From an uncultured Alphaproteobacteria bacterium (lineage in GTDB: Bacteria; Pseudomonadota; Alphaproteobacteria; RF32; CAG-239), in contig CALXTE010000005.1 of the NCBI GenBank assembly GCA_944391345.1, positions 1-64,000 on the forward strand: DNA of 64,000 bases, in the 5' to 3' direction. Every line of letters starts with the position of its first letter. Within the stretch, counting starts at the first letter, position 1. Positions 35,202 to 43,947 of this stretch are shown in pieces. Position numbers and translations under genes: made by a program. Below the pieces are notes generated by a model. The model was given only the letters and a program-made list of their open reading frames with translations. It searched no databases and had not been told where the DNA came from.

Positions 35202-36626
35202 ATGCCGGAAAAAACAAAGACCCATATTCTTGCCACAATCGGCCCGTCTTCCGCCAGCAAGGAAGTTATTGAAAAATTAATCGATTCGGGTGCCGACGCC
35301 TTCCGCTTTAACTTCAGTCACGGCACTCACGCCGAACACAAAGAGCGCTTTGAAATTGTTCGCAAACTCTCAGAGGCCAAAGGCCGTCACATAACCTTGA
35401 TTGCGGATATGCAAGGGCCGAAATTGCGTGTCGGAGAGTTCAAAGACGGCGCGATTGATCTTAAAGAAGGCCAAGAATTTGTCTTGGATTTGGAGAAAAA
35501 ACTCGGAGATGAAGAACGCGTAACCTTGCCTCATCCCGAGATTTTTAAGGCCGTAAAACCCAAAGATATGCTCTTGTTAAATGACGGCAACATTCGCTTA
35601 AAAGTCATCAAATGCGATTCGAAACACATCTGGACCAAGGTTGTTGTCGGCGGAAAATTATCAAGCCACAAAGGCGTAAACTTGCCAAATATCACTTTGC
35701 CGATATCTGCCATCACCGAAAAAGATAAAGAGGACCTAAAGTTTGCCTTAAAATTGGGCTTTGACTGGATTTCTTTGTCGTTTATCCAAAAGGCAGATGA
35801 TGTCCGTCAGGCGCGCAAATTAATCGGCGACAAGGCGTGGATAATTTCCAAGCTTGAAAAACCGAGCGCCATAACCGAATTAGATGACATCATTCAGTTA
35901 TCAGACGGTATTATGGTTGCCCGCGGCGATTTGGGCGTTGAATGCCCGATTCAGCAAGTTCCGGTTCTGCAAAAAAAGATTGTAACCGCTTGCCGCAAAT
36001 ATAATCGACCGGTAATTATTGCCACCCAGATGTTGGAGTCGATGATAAATAATCCGTCACCGACCAGAGCCGAGGCGTCCGATGTCGCAACCGCCGTTTA
36101 TGATGGGGCAGATACTGTTATGCTCTCAGCCGAGAGTGCCGCCGGCAAATATCCGGTAGAAGCGGTCAAGATGATGAAAGACATTATCACGGAGGTTGAA
36201 TCCGATCCCTTGTTCTATCGCATGATGGACAGCCAAAGAATTCACCCGAGTTGCGTTGGCGAGTCCGATTCGATAACAATCGCCGCCAGTGATATTTCTG
36301 GTGTTTTGAAAAATGTTGCAGCAATCGTTACCTACACTTCTTCAGGCTTGACCACCTTTTTGACTGCCAGAGAACGCCCGAATCTTCCGATTTTGGCGAT
36401 TACGCCGGACATTACCGTGGCCCGCCGCTTAGGCATTGTCTGGGGAGCAAAGAGCTTTGTGAACAAAAAGAGCTTTAGCAGCTATGACAAGATTGAAGAG
36501 ATTGCGGTAAAAATCGCGGTTGAGAACGGTTTTGCCAAAAGTGGCGACCATATCATCATCACTGCCGGCTTCCCGCTCGGCAAAAAAGGCCGCACCAATA
36601 TGCTGCATACGGTTTACATTCCGTAA
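35202..36626 (+). CDS. pyk: Pyruvate kinase
   Basis: 474 residues. Converts PEP and ADP to pyruvate and ATP at the end of glycolysis. Motifs: ILATIGPSSAS, FRFNFSHGTH, MVARGDLGVECP (catalytic/metal-binding), ATQMLESMINNPSPTRAEASDVATAVYDG region, and the C-terminal effector domain. AAGGAG precedes ATG 35202. Monocistronic, with a hairpin directly after the stop. Confidence 0.97.
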   Translation: MPEKTKTHILATIGPSSASKEVIEKLIDSGADAFRFNFSHGTHAEHKERFEIVRKLSEAKGRHITLIADMQGPKLRVGEFKDGAIDLKEGQEFVLDLEKKLGDEERVTLPHPEIFKAVKPKDMLLLNDGNIRLKVIKCDSKHIWTKVVVGGKLSSHKGVNLPNITLPISAITEKDKEDLKFALKLGFDWISLSFIQKADDVRQARKLIGDKAWIISKLEKPSAITELDDIIQLSDGIMVARGDLGVECPIQQVPVLQKKIVTACRKYNRPVIIATQMLESMINNPSPTRAEASDVATAVYDGADTVMLSAESAAGKYPVEAVKMMKDIITEVESDPLFYRMMDSQRIHPSCVGESDSITIAASDISGVLKNVAAIVTYTSSGLTTFLTARERPNLPILAITPDITVARRLGIVWGAKSFVNKKSFSSYDKIEEIAVKIAVENGFAKSGDHIIITAGFPLGKKGRTNMLHTVYIP

Positions 36627-36630
36627 AAAC

Positions 36631-36661
36631 AACAAAGGCTTCCTTCGGGAAGCCTTTGTTG
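36631..36661. terminator. Hairpin terminator after pyk
   Basis: Stem ACAAAGGCTTCC / GGAAGCCTTTGT with loop TTCG, ten nucleotides after the pyk stop; few T follow, so efficiency is uncertain. Confidence 0.65.
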
Positions 36662-36667
36662 AGTAAC

Positions 36668-36702
36668 AAAAAAGCCTGCATAAAAACCGCAGGCTCTAAA
36701 AA
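36668..36702 (-). terminator. Intrinsic terminator of rpmJ
   Basis: On the minus strand AGCCTGC / GCAGGCT with an eight-base loop followed by a T-run, 17 nt after the rpmJ stop. Confidence 0.75.
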
Positions 36703-36718
36703 AGATAAATCTTAAAGA

Positions 36719-36844
36719 TTAACCCTGGCGAGCTTTAAGCTTCGGGTTCTTCTTATTAATAACATAAACGCGACCCTTGCGGCGAACAACTTTGCAGTCC
36801 TTATCGCGAACTTTTTTAGATTTCAAAGAGCTGTAAACTTTCAT
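36719..36844 (-). CDS. rpmJ: Ribosomal protein L36, zinc-free type
   Basis: 41 residues ([20 protein letters not shown]..., ending NPKLKARQG). L36 of the 50S subunit. The four-ligand zinc pattern of classic L36 is absent (only one Cys), so this is the C-minus form that does not need zinc, common in alphaproteobacteria. GAAGGA precedes ATG 36844. Confidence 0.95.
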   Translation of the reverse strand: MKVYSSLKSKKVRDKDCKVVRRKGRVYVINKKNPKLKARQG

Positions 36845-36930
36845 TTTTCATTCCTTCACAAATATTTGCCTGCACCATAAGTTAAAAACCGCGCTTTGTC
36901 AACCATAATTTTAACAAAAGAGTAAAAAAC

Positions 36931-36958
36931 TTGCTATTTTTGCTCAAATAAGTATAAT
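36931..36958 (+). promoter_or_regulatory. Predicted vegetative promoter
   Basis: TTGCTA (36931-36936), 16-nt spacer, TATAAT (36953-36958), 26 nt before ATG 36984. Confidence 0.6.
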
Positions 36959-36983
36959 TCCAAAGCAAAATAAGGAGAAAAAG

Positions 36984-37592
36984 ATGACGCGATTCTTTTG
37001 GGGCTTAGGACTTGGAATAATATTTTTGCCGACGGTTGCTTTTGCACAAGTAAGCTATCTGGACGAGGTGAGAGCCTTAGGCGCTGTTTCCGGACAGGGG
37101 CTGGCTTGCGGTGCCTCAAAATACGACAGCTTTGAGCTTTTGGCCCGTGCGATATTAATCTCGAAAGCCCCGAGTGATTCCTTTCAGGCCCAAGGAATGT
37201 ATGCTTATAATGAAGAAAAAGCCAATGCTTATATCTCAAAGCAAATGGATGGTATGTATAACTGCGCCGAGATAAACCGCCGCTTTGATAATCAAGAGAT
37301 ATTTAACGCAACACTTTATGCTGATGGCACCATAAAAATGCCGGACGGAAAGATAATCACCCCGCGCCAGCCTTATGACGCCAGTGTTATTTATAAAAAG
37401 GACGATGAACAAAAGATTCGGGCTCAGGCCATTTATGACCGCGGCGATAATGTCAAGGTCGGAGAGGTCAAACTAAAAACCGATGACGGGAATGAAATTA
37501 TTACAAGGCAAAAAGACCAAACCGCAGAGACTGCGCCGACACCACCTGCCGAAACAGAAAGCAGCATCGGTCATATAAAATCAAAATGGTAA
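36984..37592 (+). CDS. Hypothetical exported protein
   Basis: 202 residues with a signal peptide cleaved after TVAFA. The mature part has two Cys (LACGAS, YNCAE) that could form a disulfide, and a Pro/Thr/Glu-rich tail (TAETAPTPPAETES). Not recognised. Own promoter and an AAGGAG site. Predicted periplasmic. Confidence 0.7.
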   Translation: MTRFFWGLGLGIIFLPTVAFAQVSYLDEVRALGAVSGQGLACGASKYDSFELLARAILISKAPSDSFQAQGMYAYNEEKANAYISKQMDGMYNCAEINRRFDNQEIFNATLYADGTIKMPDGKIITPRQPYDASVIYKKDDEQKIRAQAIYDRGDNVKVGEVKLKTDDGNEIITRQKDQTAETAPTPPAETESSIGHIKSKW

Positions 37593-37604
37593 AAGATAAA
37601 AAGA

Positions 37605-37632
37605 TTGCAAGTTGAAAAATATCGTATATACT
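37605..37632 (+). promoter_or_regulatory. Predicted promoter for ettA
   Basis: TTGCAA (37605-37610), 16-nt spacer, TATACT (37627-37632), 47 nt before the ettA ATG. Confidence 0.55.
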
Positions 37633-37678
37633 CGGCGGCAGATAAATAAAATATAGAAAATAAAGGAGAAAGGTCGAT

Positions 37679-39358
37679 ATGGCGTCCTACCAATATGTTT
37701 TTGTAATGCAAAATTTAACCAAAGTTTTTCCGAACGGCAGAGAACTGTTTAAGGGGATAACCCTGTCATTTCTCCCCGGCGCAAAAATCGGTGTTTTGGG
37801 TGTAAACGGCGCCGGAAAATCAACCTTGTTAAAAATCATGGCCGGCGTTGATAAGGAGTTCAACGGTGAGGCTTGGGCAGCAGAAGGCGTAAAGGTTGGC
37901 TATTTGGAGCAGGAACCGCAGCTTGACCCCAGCAAAAACGTTATGGAAAACATTATGGACGGTTTGAGCGAAACCAGAGATTTGTTGAAAAAGTTTGAGG
38001 AGATTTCGCTTAAATTTGCCGAGCCGATGTCTGATGATGAGATGAATGCCTTAATCGAAGAACAAGCTGCGCTGCAAGAAAAAATTGACGCCTGCAATGG
38101 CTGGGATTTTGAGAGAACCATTCAAATTGCAATGGATGCTCTGCGTTGCCCGCCGGCTGATGCCGATGTAACCAAGCTTTCGGGAGGTGAAAAAAGACGT
38201 GTTGCCTTGTGCCGTTTGTTGTTGCAGCAGCCGGATATGCTCTTACTTGATGAACCGACCAACCACTTGGACGCAGAATCTGTTGCTTGGCTGGAGAAGC
38301 ATTTGCGTGATTATAAAGGCACGGTTGTCATGGTAACCCACGACCGCTACTTTTTGGATAATGTCACCGGCTGGATTCTTGAGTTAGACCGCGGACAAGG
38401 CATTCCTTATGAAGGCAATTACAGCTCATGGCTGGAGCAAAAAGAAAAACGCTTAGCTCAGGAAGAAAAAGAAGAAAGCGCTCGCCAGAGAACTTTGGCG
38501 AATGAATTGGAGTGGATAAGAAAGAACCCCAAAGCCCGACAAGCCAAATCCAAGGCGCGTATTAACGCTTATGACGAGTTGCTCTCTGAGGCCAGCAAGG
38601 AGAAGATAACCCAAGCCCATATTAATATCCCGATGACCGAAAGACTGGGCGATTTGGTGATTGAGGCCAACCACATCAGCAAAGGCTATGGCGATAAATT
38701 GCTGATTGATGACTTATCCTTTAAGATTCCGAAGGGCGCGATTGTCGGCATTATCGGCCCCAACGGCGCCGGAAAAACAACCTTGTTCCGCATGATTACC
38801 GGACAAGAAAAGCCCGATTCGGGAGAGATAAGAATAGGCGAGACGGTTGATTTGGGCTATGTTGACCAAACCCGTGATGAGCTAAATCCGGATAAAAATG
38901 TTTGGGAAGAAATTTCTGACGGGCTGGATATCATTAAGCTCGGCAAAAAAGAAATGCCCTCTCGCGCTTATGTCGGCCAGTTTAACTTCAAAGGCGCTGA
39001 CCAACAGAAAAAAGTCGGACAATTGTCCGGCGGCGAGCGCAATCGCGTTCACTTGGCCAAAATGCTGCGCAAAGGTGCAAATGTCATTTTGCTTGACGAA
39101 CCGACCAATGACTTGGATGTCGATACTTTGCGTTCTTTGGAAGAAGGTATCATGGCTTACCCCGGATGTGTCTTGGTAACTTCTCACGACCGCTGGTTCT
39201 TAGACCGCTTGGCAACCCATATTTTGGCTTATGAAGGCAACAGTCAGGTTGTTTGGTTTGAAGGCAACTTTGAAGAATATGAAAAAGACAAAAAGCGCCG
39301 TTTAGGTGAAGAAGCTTGCAATCCTCATGCTATCAAATATAAACCGCTGATAAGATAA
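37679..39358 (+). CDS. ettA: Energy-dependent translational throttle protein EttA (ABC-F)
   Basis: 559 residues, two ABC domains and no membrane region. Walker [10 protein letters not shown] and GPNGAGKTT; signatures LSGGEKRR and LSGGERNR; Walker [12 protein letters not shown] and [11 protein letters not shown]. The linker (about residues 245-320) is the helical PtIM that reaches the P-site tRNA. EttA gates the first elongation step according to ATP/ADP. The motif [15 protein letters not shown] in the linker is typical. AAAGGAGAAAG ribosome site. Confidence 0.95.
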   Translation: MASYQYVFVMQNLTKVFPNGRELFKGITLSFLPGAKIGVLGVNGAGKSTLLKIMAGVDKEFNGEAWAAEGVKVGYLEQEPQLDPSKNVMENIMDGLSETRDLLKKFEEISLKFAEPMSDDEMNALIEEQAALQEKIDACNGWDFERTIQIAMDALRCPPADADVTKLSGGEKRRVALCRLLLQQPDMLLLDEPTNHLDAESVAWLEKHLRDYKGTVVMVTHDRYFLDNVTGWILELDRGQGIPYEGNYSSWLEQKEKRLAQEEKEESARQRTLANELEWIRKNPKARQAKSKARINAYDELLSEASKEKITQAHINIPMTERLGDLVIEANHISKGYGDKLLIDDLSFKIPKGAIVGIIGPNGAGKTTLFRMITGQEKPDSGEIRIGETVDLGYVDQTRDELNPDKNVWEEISDGLDIIKLGKKEMPSRAYVGQFNFKGADQQKKVGQLSGGERNRVHLAKMLRKGANVILLDEPTNDLDVDTLRSLEEGIMAYPGCVLVTSHDRWFLDRLATHILAYEGNSQVVWFEGNFEEYEKDKKRRLGEEACNPHAIKYKPLIR

Positions 39359-39369
39359 AGAAAACCACA

Positions 39370-40047
39370 ATGGAAAGGCTTGATATAAGCAAACTGCAAT
39401 ATGTCCTTTTCGACTGGGACAACACTTTGGCCGAAAGCCGCAGCTCTTTAACAACTGCCGTTAATCAGGTTTTGGCGGCTTATGGCTTGCCGGACTGGGA
39501 AATCTCAAAACAAAAGAGAAACAAGGACTTATCGTTTAAAGATAATTTTCCTAATGTCTTTGGAGAAGACAAGGCGCAAAAAGCTTATGAAGAATATCGC
39601 GAGATATATAAAAAAATCGTACCGAGTAAAATAAGCTCTTTTCCTTATGCACAAGCGGTGGTTGACTTTTTCTTGGCGCAAGGAAAAAAGCTGATGATTG
39701 TCACCAACAAAGAGCGCCAACTGCTGGAATTTGAACTTCCGCTTTTATATAAGCCGGAGTGCTTTTGCAACATTGTCTGCGGACATGAGGCTCCGGCAGA
39801 TAAGCCGAGCGGCGAGCAGATAAAATTTTCCTTAAAAGGATATCTATCTCCTGAAGAAATAAATTCTCAAACCGTTTGGATGATAGGTGACAGCCAACAA
39901 GACAGCCGTGCCGCCAAAGCCGCCGGGGCTCAAGCCATAAGGGTAAATCAGTCAATATGGGGAGAGGTCGAAACACAAGAACCTGATATTTTGTATTTCA
40001 AAAATTTCAAAGAGCTTTATGAAGCTCTGAAATTAGCGAAAAATTAA
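39370..40047 (+). CDS. HAD superfamily phosphatase (phosphoglycolate phosphatase-like)
   Basis: 225 residues with the four HAD motifs: FDWDNTLAES (nucleophile Asp), IVTNKER, Lys in PADKPSG, and MIGDSQQDSRAAKAAG. A helical cap sits between motifs 1 and 2. The substrate cannot be told. It follows ettA by 11 nt with a weak ribosome site, so it is probably part of that operon. Confidence 0.88.
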   Translation: MERLDISKLQYVLFDWDNTLAESRSSLTTAVNQVLAAYGLPDWEISKQKRNKDLSFKDNFPNVFGEDKAQKAYEEYREIYKKIVPSKISSFPYAQAVVDFFLAQGKKLMIVTNKERQLLEFELPLLYKPECFCNIVCGHEAPADKPSGEQIKFSLKGYLSPEEINSQTVWMIGDSQQDSRAAKAAGAQAIRVNQSIWGEVETQEPDILYFKNFKELYEALKLAKN

Positions 40048-40094
40048 GGGATAAGCGCCTATTCTTAAGAGATAAGATAAGGATAAACACCAGC

Positions 40095-41558
40095 ATGAAC
40101 AGCAGTAATCTAGATATCTCAAAAATCATAAAATACGTGCTGATAGCCGTGGCGATTGTGTTTGTGATAATATTAAATTATTGCAGCATAAACGAGCACA
40201 TGAGCTCCAACAGCCGTAAAATCACATCATACAAAATTCCTGAAGATTATAAAGAAAGAACCCGTCCCTCGGTTGTCGCCGGAATTTTTTATCCTGCAGA
40301 AAAAACACCGAATAATTCAGAAAAAAAACGTCCTGAGTTGCTAATTATTCCTCACGCCGGCTACAAATATTCAACAGCAGTTGCAGCCAAGGCTTATCAA
40401 GCTCTCAAGCCTTATGCCTCAAAAATAAAAAATGTCATCTTTGTTGTTCCGCAACATAAAAAACAGCTCAAAGGTGCCGCCTTATATGCCGGAGAAAAAA
40501 TCAGCTTATCGGGCAAGGTTTATAAAATAAATGAAAAAATTTCAGAAGAGCTAAGCCGACAAAAAGGTTTCTTTTTTTCCTCTCCGGCCTTTGCCTCAGA
40601 AGAAATCATGTCTGAGCAGTTGCCCTTATTGCAGCAAGTTGTTCCAAACTTTCTCTTAGTGCCTTTGGTCTATGGGGATATTGCCGCCGCAGATTTGGCC
40701 TCTGCTTTAGAAAAATATGCCGCGATTCCGCATACGTTAATAATCATTTCTTCCGATTTGGCCAACTATTATTCCGAGCTGCAAAACCCACTCTCAAAAG
40801 GTGAGGAAGCGCATTCAGATTGCGGAAATATTGGCATTGAAGCCGCCCAAGAAATTGCAAAAAATCTGAATTTAACACCGGAAATGCTGGATTTGGTAAA
40901 TGCACAAGATATCATGGCTCAGTTAAAGCGCTATGATGAAGAAAACAAAACCGAAGAAAAACGTTTAGAAAAAGAGCGCCAGTCGCTTAAAGAATTCAAG
41001 AGCTTATACGGCAAGACCTTGTTAAAAATCGCCCGCATATCTTTGGAAGAAAAAATTTTGCATGACAAAAAATATCGCCCATCCAGAAAAGACTATAACA
41101 ATACGATTTTTGACAAAGGTGCCTCTTATGTAAAGCTGCAACAAAATGGGCAAAATATCGGCCAGTCCGGCAGCTTGCTGCCTAAAAAAGCCATCGCCCA
41201 TAATGTCGCTCACAATGCTTATGAGGCTGCTGACAATAATGCTGAAAACCCAAAAATAACTCCCGAAAATCTGCCGGATATAAAAATAACCATAGCTTTG
41301 CTGACAGGCTATGAACGCGTCCGCTATAATGATGAACAAAACTTATTAAACAAACTTGATGAAACGCAAGACGGGGTAATTTTGCGCTCAGGCGACAGAC
41401 AGGCCGCTTTTTTGCCCGAAGAGTGGAAAAATTATAAGAGCAAGCAAGAATTTCTCAATGCTTTGAAGTTCAAAGCCGGACTAAGCCCAAGCTATTGGTC
41501 AAACAAAATAAAGATATTCAAGTTTTATACAGAGGAGATAACGGAAGATGAAAATTAA
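40095..41558 (+). CDS. Memo-AMMECR1 fusion protein
   Basis: 487 residues with one N-terminal membrane segment (YVLIAVAIVFVIILNYC). Residues about 55-280 match the Memo family (VAGIFYPAE, IPHAGYKYSTAVA, VVPQHKK, IIISSDLANYY, SDCGNIG), keeping the His/His/Cys residues that bind metal in Memo. Residues about 345-480 match AMMECR1 (SGSLLPKKAIAHNVAHNAYEAA, VILRSGDRQAAFLPEEW, LKFKAGLSPSYW), but the usual RGCIGS motif is QNIGQSGS, so its Cys is missing. Related systems usually include a radical-SAM gene (AmmeMemoRadiSam); none is adjacent. The role is unknown. It overlaps the next gene by 11 nt. Confidence 0.8.
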   Translation: MNSSNLDISKIIKYVLIAVAIVFVIILNYCSINEHMSSNSRKITSYKIPEDYKERTRPSVVAGIFYPAEKTPNNSEKKRPELLIIPHAGYKYSTAVAAKAYQALKPYASKIKNVIFVVPQHKKQLKGAALYAGEKISLSGKVYKINEKISEELSRQKGFFFSSPAFASEEIMSEQLPLLQQVVPNFLLVPLVYGDIAAADLASALEKYAAIPHTLIIISSDLANYYSELQNPLSKGEEAHSDCGNIGIEAAQEIAKNLNLTPEMLDLVNAQDIMAQLKRYDEENKTEEKRLEKERQSLKEFKSLYGKTLLKIARISLEEKILHDKKYRPSRKDYNNTIFDKGASYVKLQQNGQNIGQSGSLLPKKAIAHNVAHNAYEAADNNAENPKITPENLPDIKITIALLTGYERVRYNDEQNLLNKLDETQDGVILRSGDRQAAFLPEEWKNYKSKQEFLNALKFKAGLSPSYWSNKIKIFKFYTEEITEDEN

Positions 41559-43260
41559 CGGATACGAGATAGCCTTAAGCGAAGAAGAACTAGATAAAAT
41601 CATAAACGAACAAACCCAACCGATAGAGTTAATCAGCAAAGACTTCAAGGGCTATGAAGCCTTAAGCGAAGGCGACAAAAAAGCTTTGCAACATTTGGTA
41701 AATGCCGGAAAGATGATGACCGATGTTGCCCAAGAGCAAGACCATCCGTTAAACAGAACAATGAGAAAAGCTTTGGAAGAGGCCGCAAAAACCAGCAGTC
41801 ACGCGGCAAAAGCCTTAAAGCTGTTCACTTATTTCAGCGGTGTTGAAGGCCTAAACGGTATTGACCCGAAGCCTATAGAGATTTTCAAGGGCATACATGG
41901 CAGCAAGGGGCGCAATTTTTATCCGCAGGATTTGAGTGTTGAAGAATTTCATCAGATAATTGAGAAAATGCTCAATCGTGGCAAAGACGATGAAGTCCGC
42001 AAAATTTTAAGCGTCAGAACCATGGTCAGACGCTCCGGCGATGAGCTAAAAGCCATTGATTATACCGAATATTTTGCCAAAGAGTTTTCAGAGATTGCCA
42101 ATCAGCTGGAGCTGGCCGCGCATTATACAACCGATGCTGCTTTGAAGGATTATTTGGGCTGGCAGGTTCAGGCCTTGCTGCAAAATGATGAAGAGATGGA
42201 CGCTTTGGCGGATAGACATTGGGCCGTTTTGCAAGACACACCGCTTGAGTTTACCTTAAGCCGAGAAAATTATGATGACGAGATGAGCGGCACGATTTGC
42301 GAAAATCCAAAATTATCCGAGATGTTAGCCGCCCGCGGAATAGAGGTCTTGTCAAAAGACATGCTGGGCATTCGCGTCGGCATTGTCAACAAGGAAGGAA
42401 CCCAATTACTTCTTAAGTTTAAGGAACACATGAAAAAGCTGGCAAAATTAATGCCTTTTGCCGATAGATATGAACAAAATGTTGCCGCGGGCGGCGAGCT
42501 GAAACAAACCATGGTCGATGTTGATTTGGCTGCCTTGTGCGGTGATTATGCTCAGTGCCGCGGCGCTATTACGACGGCGCAAAACCTGCCGAATAATGAT
42601 AAATTGTCGGTTAAGCGCGGAGGCGGCCGCCGCAATGTTTACCACCGTCAGGTCAGACAAAGCGGTGATGCCAAGAGAGAAAAGGCTCTGTTAAATGCAC
42701 TTCTCAGAGAAGATTTTCACAAATATTTCAATCGTGAAGCCGAGCATATTTTTGTCATCGGGCACGAAAACGGCCATTCTTTAGGACCCGACAGCAGCTA
42801 TCAAAATGCGCTGGGACTTTATAAACATACAATCGAAGAAAACAAAGCCGATGTTGTGTCCATAACTTTTATGCCGGAATATGTAAAAGCCGGAATCATT
42901 AATGAACAACAGTTGAAAGAAATATATACAACTTGGATTGTTCGCTTGCTGTTAAAGTCAAAACCCCAGGCTTCTCAACCGCACAGAACCGGCGATTTGA
43001 TTCATTTTAACTATTTGCTTGAGCATGGCGCCATCGAATTTGACGCCGATAATAAGCTGGTCATTCATTTTGATAAAATGCCCGAGGTCATGCACAAGAT
43101 TTTGGCCGAGACGATAGAGGTCCAGCTCTCCAAGTCGCCGGAACAGGCAAAAGCCTTCATCGAGCGCAACAGCAACTGGGGCGCTTTGCATGAATATATC
43201 GCCAAGGTGCAAAAAGACTTGGGCTTGAAACCTTATAAAGATATCAGAATGCATTTTTAA
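41548..43260 (+). CDS. Dipeptidyl-peptidase III-like (M49) zinc metallopeptidase
   Basis: 570 residues, no signal peptide. Zinc motif HENGH at residues 406-410 (FVIGHENGHSLGP) and downstream glutamates EENKAD at 430-435 match the M49 arrangement (HExxGH-type plus EExxAE/D), although the motif is HExxH rather than HEXXGH. Likely a cytoplasmic peptidase. Coupled to the Memo-AMMECR1 gene by an 11-nt overlap, suggesting joint function. Confidence 0.8.
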   Translation: MKINGYEIALSEEELDKIINEQTQPIELISKDFKGYEALSEGDKKALQHLVNAGKMMTDVAQEQDHPLNRTMRKALEEAAKTSSHAAKALKLFTYFSGVEGLNGIDPKPIEIFKGIHGSKGRNFYPQDLSVEEFHQIIEKMLNRGKDDEVRKILSVRTMVRRSGDELKAIDYTEYFAKEFSEIANQLELAAHYTTDAALKDYLGWQVQALLQNDEEMDALADRHWAVLQDTPLEFTLSRENYDDEMSGTICENPKLSEMLAARGIEVLSKDMLGIRVGIVNKEGTQLLLKFKEHMKKLAKLMPFADRYEQNVAAGGELKQTMVDVDLAALCGDYAQCRGAITTAQNLPNNDKLSVKRGGGRRNVYHRQVRQSGDAKREKALLNALLREDFHKYFNREAEHIFVIGHENGHSLGPDSSYQNALGLYKHTIEENKADVVSITFMPEYVKAGIINEQQLKEIYTTWIVRLLLKSKPQASQPHRTGDLIHFNYLLEHGAIEFDADNKLVIHFDKMPEVMHKILAETIEVQLSKSPEQAKAFIERNSNWGALHEYIAKVQKDLGLKPYKDIRMHF

Positions 43261-43347
43261 GAAAGGTCTGTTGAATTCACCAAAATTTTGCTTGCCAAGA
43301 AGAACAAGAAAAGTCAAAATAAACTTAAATAAATAAGGGGGTAAGAT

Positions 43348-43716
43348 ATGATTAAAAAACTTATTGCCGGAGAGTTGAGTTTAAGTGACACCTTCTGGAA
43401 GTTTGGTGTGCTGGGCATGGCGCTGGTAATATTTGTCGTCCGCCTGTTTGGTAGCTTTCTTGCCGGAAAGTTAAAAGGCATCAGCCTTTACACCTATTAC
43501 AGTAAATACTTTAACCCGCTGAATATGGACACAGGCATTGTTGCAAACACCTGCCTTTACCTTGGAAGTTTGGTTATCTTTGTTTGGTACAGTGTTGTTG
43601 TCTTGTCCGGGATATGGAAGAGCTCGGATAAATATGACAAGAGCACATGGATTAAACAAATGGCAAGAATAGTGACGGTGATTTTGGTCATCATGAGTTA
43701 CAAAATAGTTTTTTAA
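43348..43716 (+). CDS. Hypothetical membrane protein
   Basis: 122 residues with three predicted membrane segments (VLGMALVIFVVRLFGSFLAG, TCLYLGSLVIFVWYSVVVLSG, IVTVILVIMSYKIVF). Strong AGGGGG site. Followed 10 nt later by a small lipoprotein gene. Not recognised. Confidence 0.7.
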   Translation: MIKKLIAGELSLSDTFWKFGVLGMALVIFVVRLFGSFLAGKLKGISLYTYYSKYFNPLNMDTGIVANTCLYLGSLVIFVWYSVVVLSGIWKSSDKYDKSTWIKQMARIVTVILVIMSYKIVF

Positions 43717-43726
43717 GGAACAAGAT

Positions 43727-43885
43727 ATGAAAAAATTTATAATGTTGGTCATGGTTCTGATTCTCTCGGGCTGCTTTACGGCCGGTGACTTTCCCGAAAA
43801 AAGGGAACGTCTTCACAACATGGGCCATGAAGACGACTATTGCCAAAAAAATCCCGATCGCTGCATAAACGGTGTCCAGTGGTAA
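43727..43885 (+). CDS. Small lipoprotein
   Basis: 52 residues: signal MKKFIMLVMVLILSGC with a clear lipobox (LSGC), then a short mature part of about 36 residues with two further Cys (DYCQKNPDRCING). AAGGAAC precedes ATG 43727. It resembles the small Cys-containing lipoproteins that often accompany envelope complexes. Unknown function, probably co-transcribed with the preceding membrane protein. Confidence 0.7.
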   Translation: MKKFIMLVMVLILSGCFTAGDFPEKRERLHNMGHEDDYCQKNPDRCINGVQW

Positions 43886-43899
43886 TTATCAAAATTTTA

Positions 43900-43939
43900 T
43901 AAAATCGGAGCGAGATAAACCCTCGCTCCATTTTTTTTC
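43900..43939. terminator. Intrinsic terminator between convergent genes
   Basis: GGAGCGA / TCGCTCC stem with a T-run of eight, between the small lipoprotein and batD. Confidence 0.8.
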
Positions 43940-43947
43940 TACTTTTA

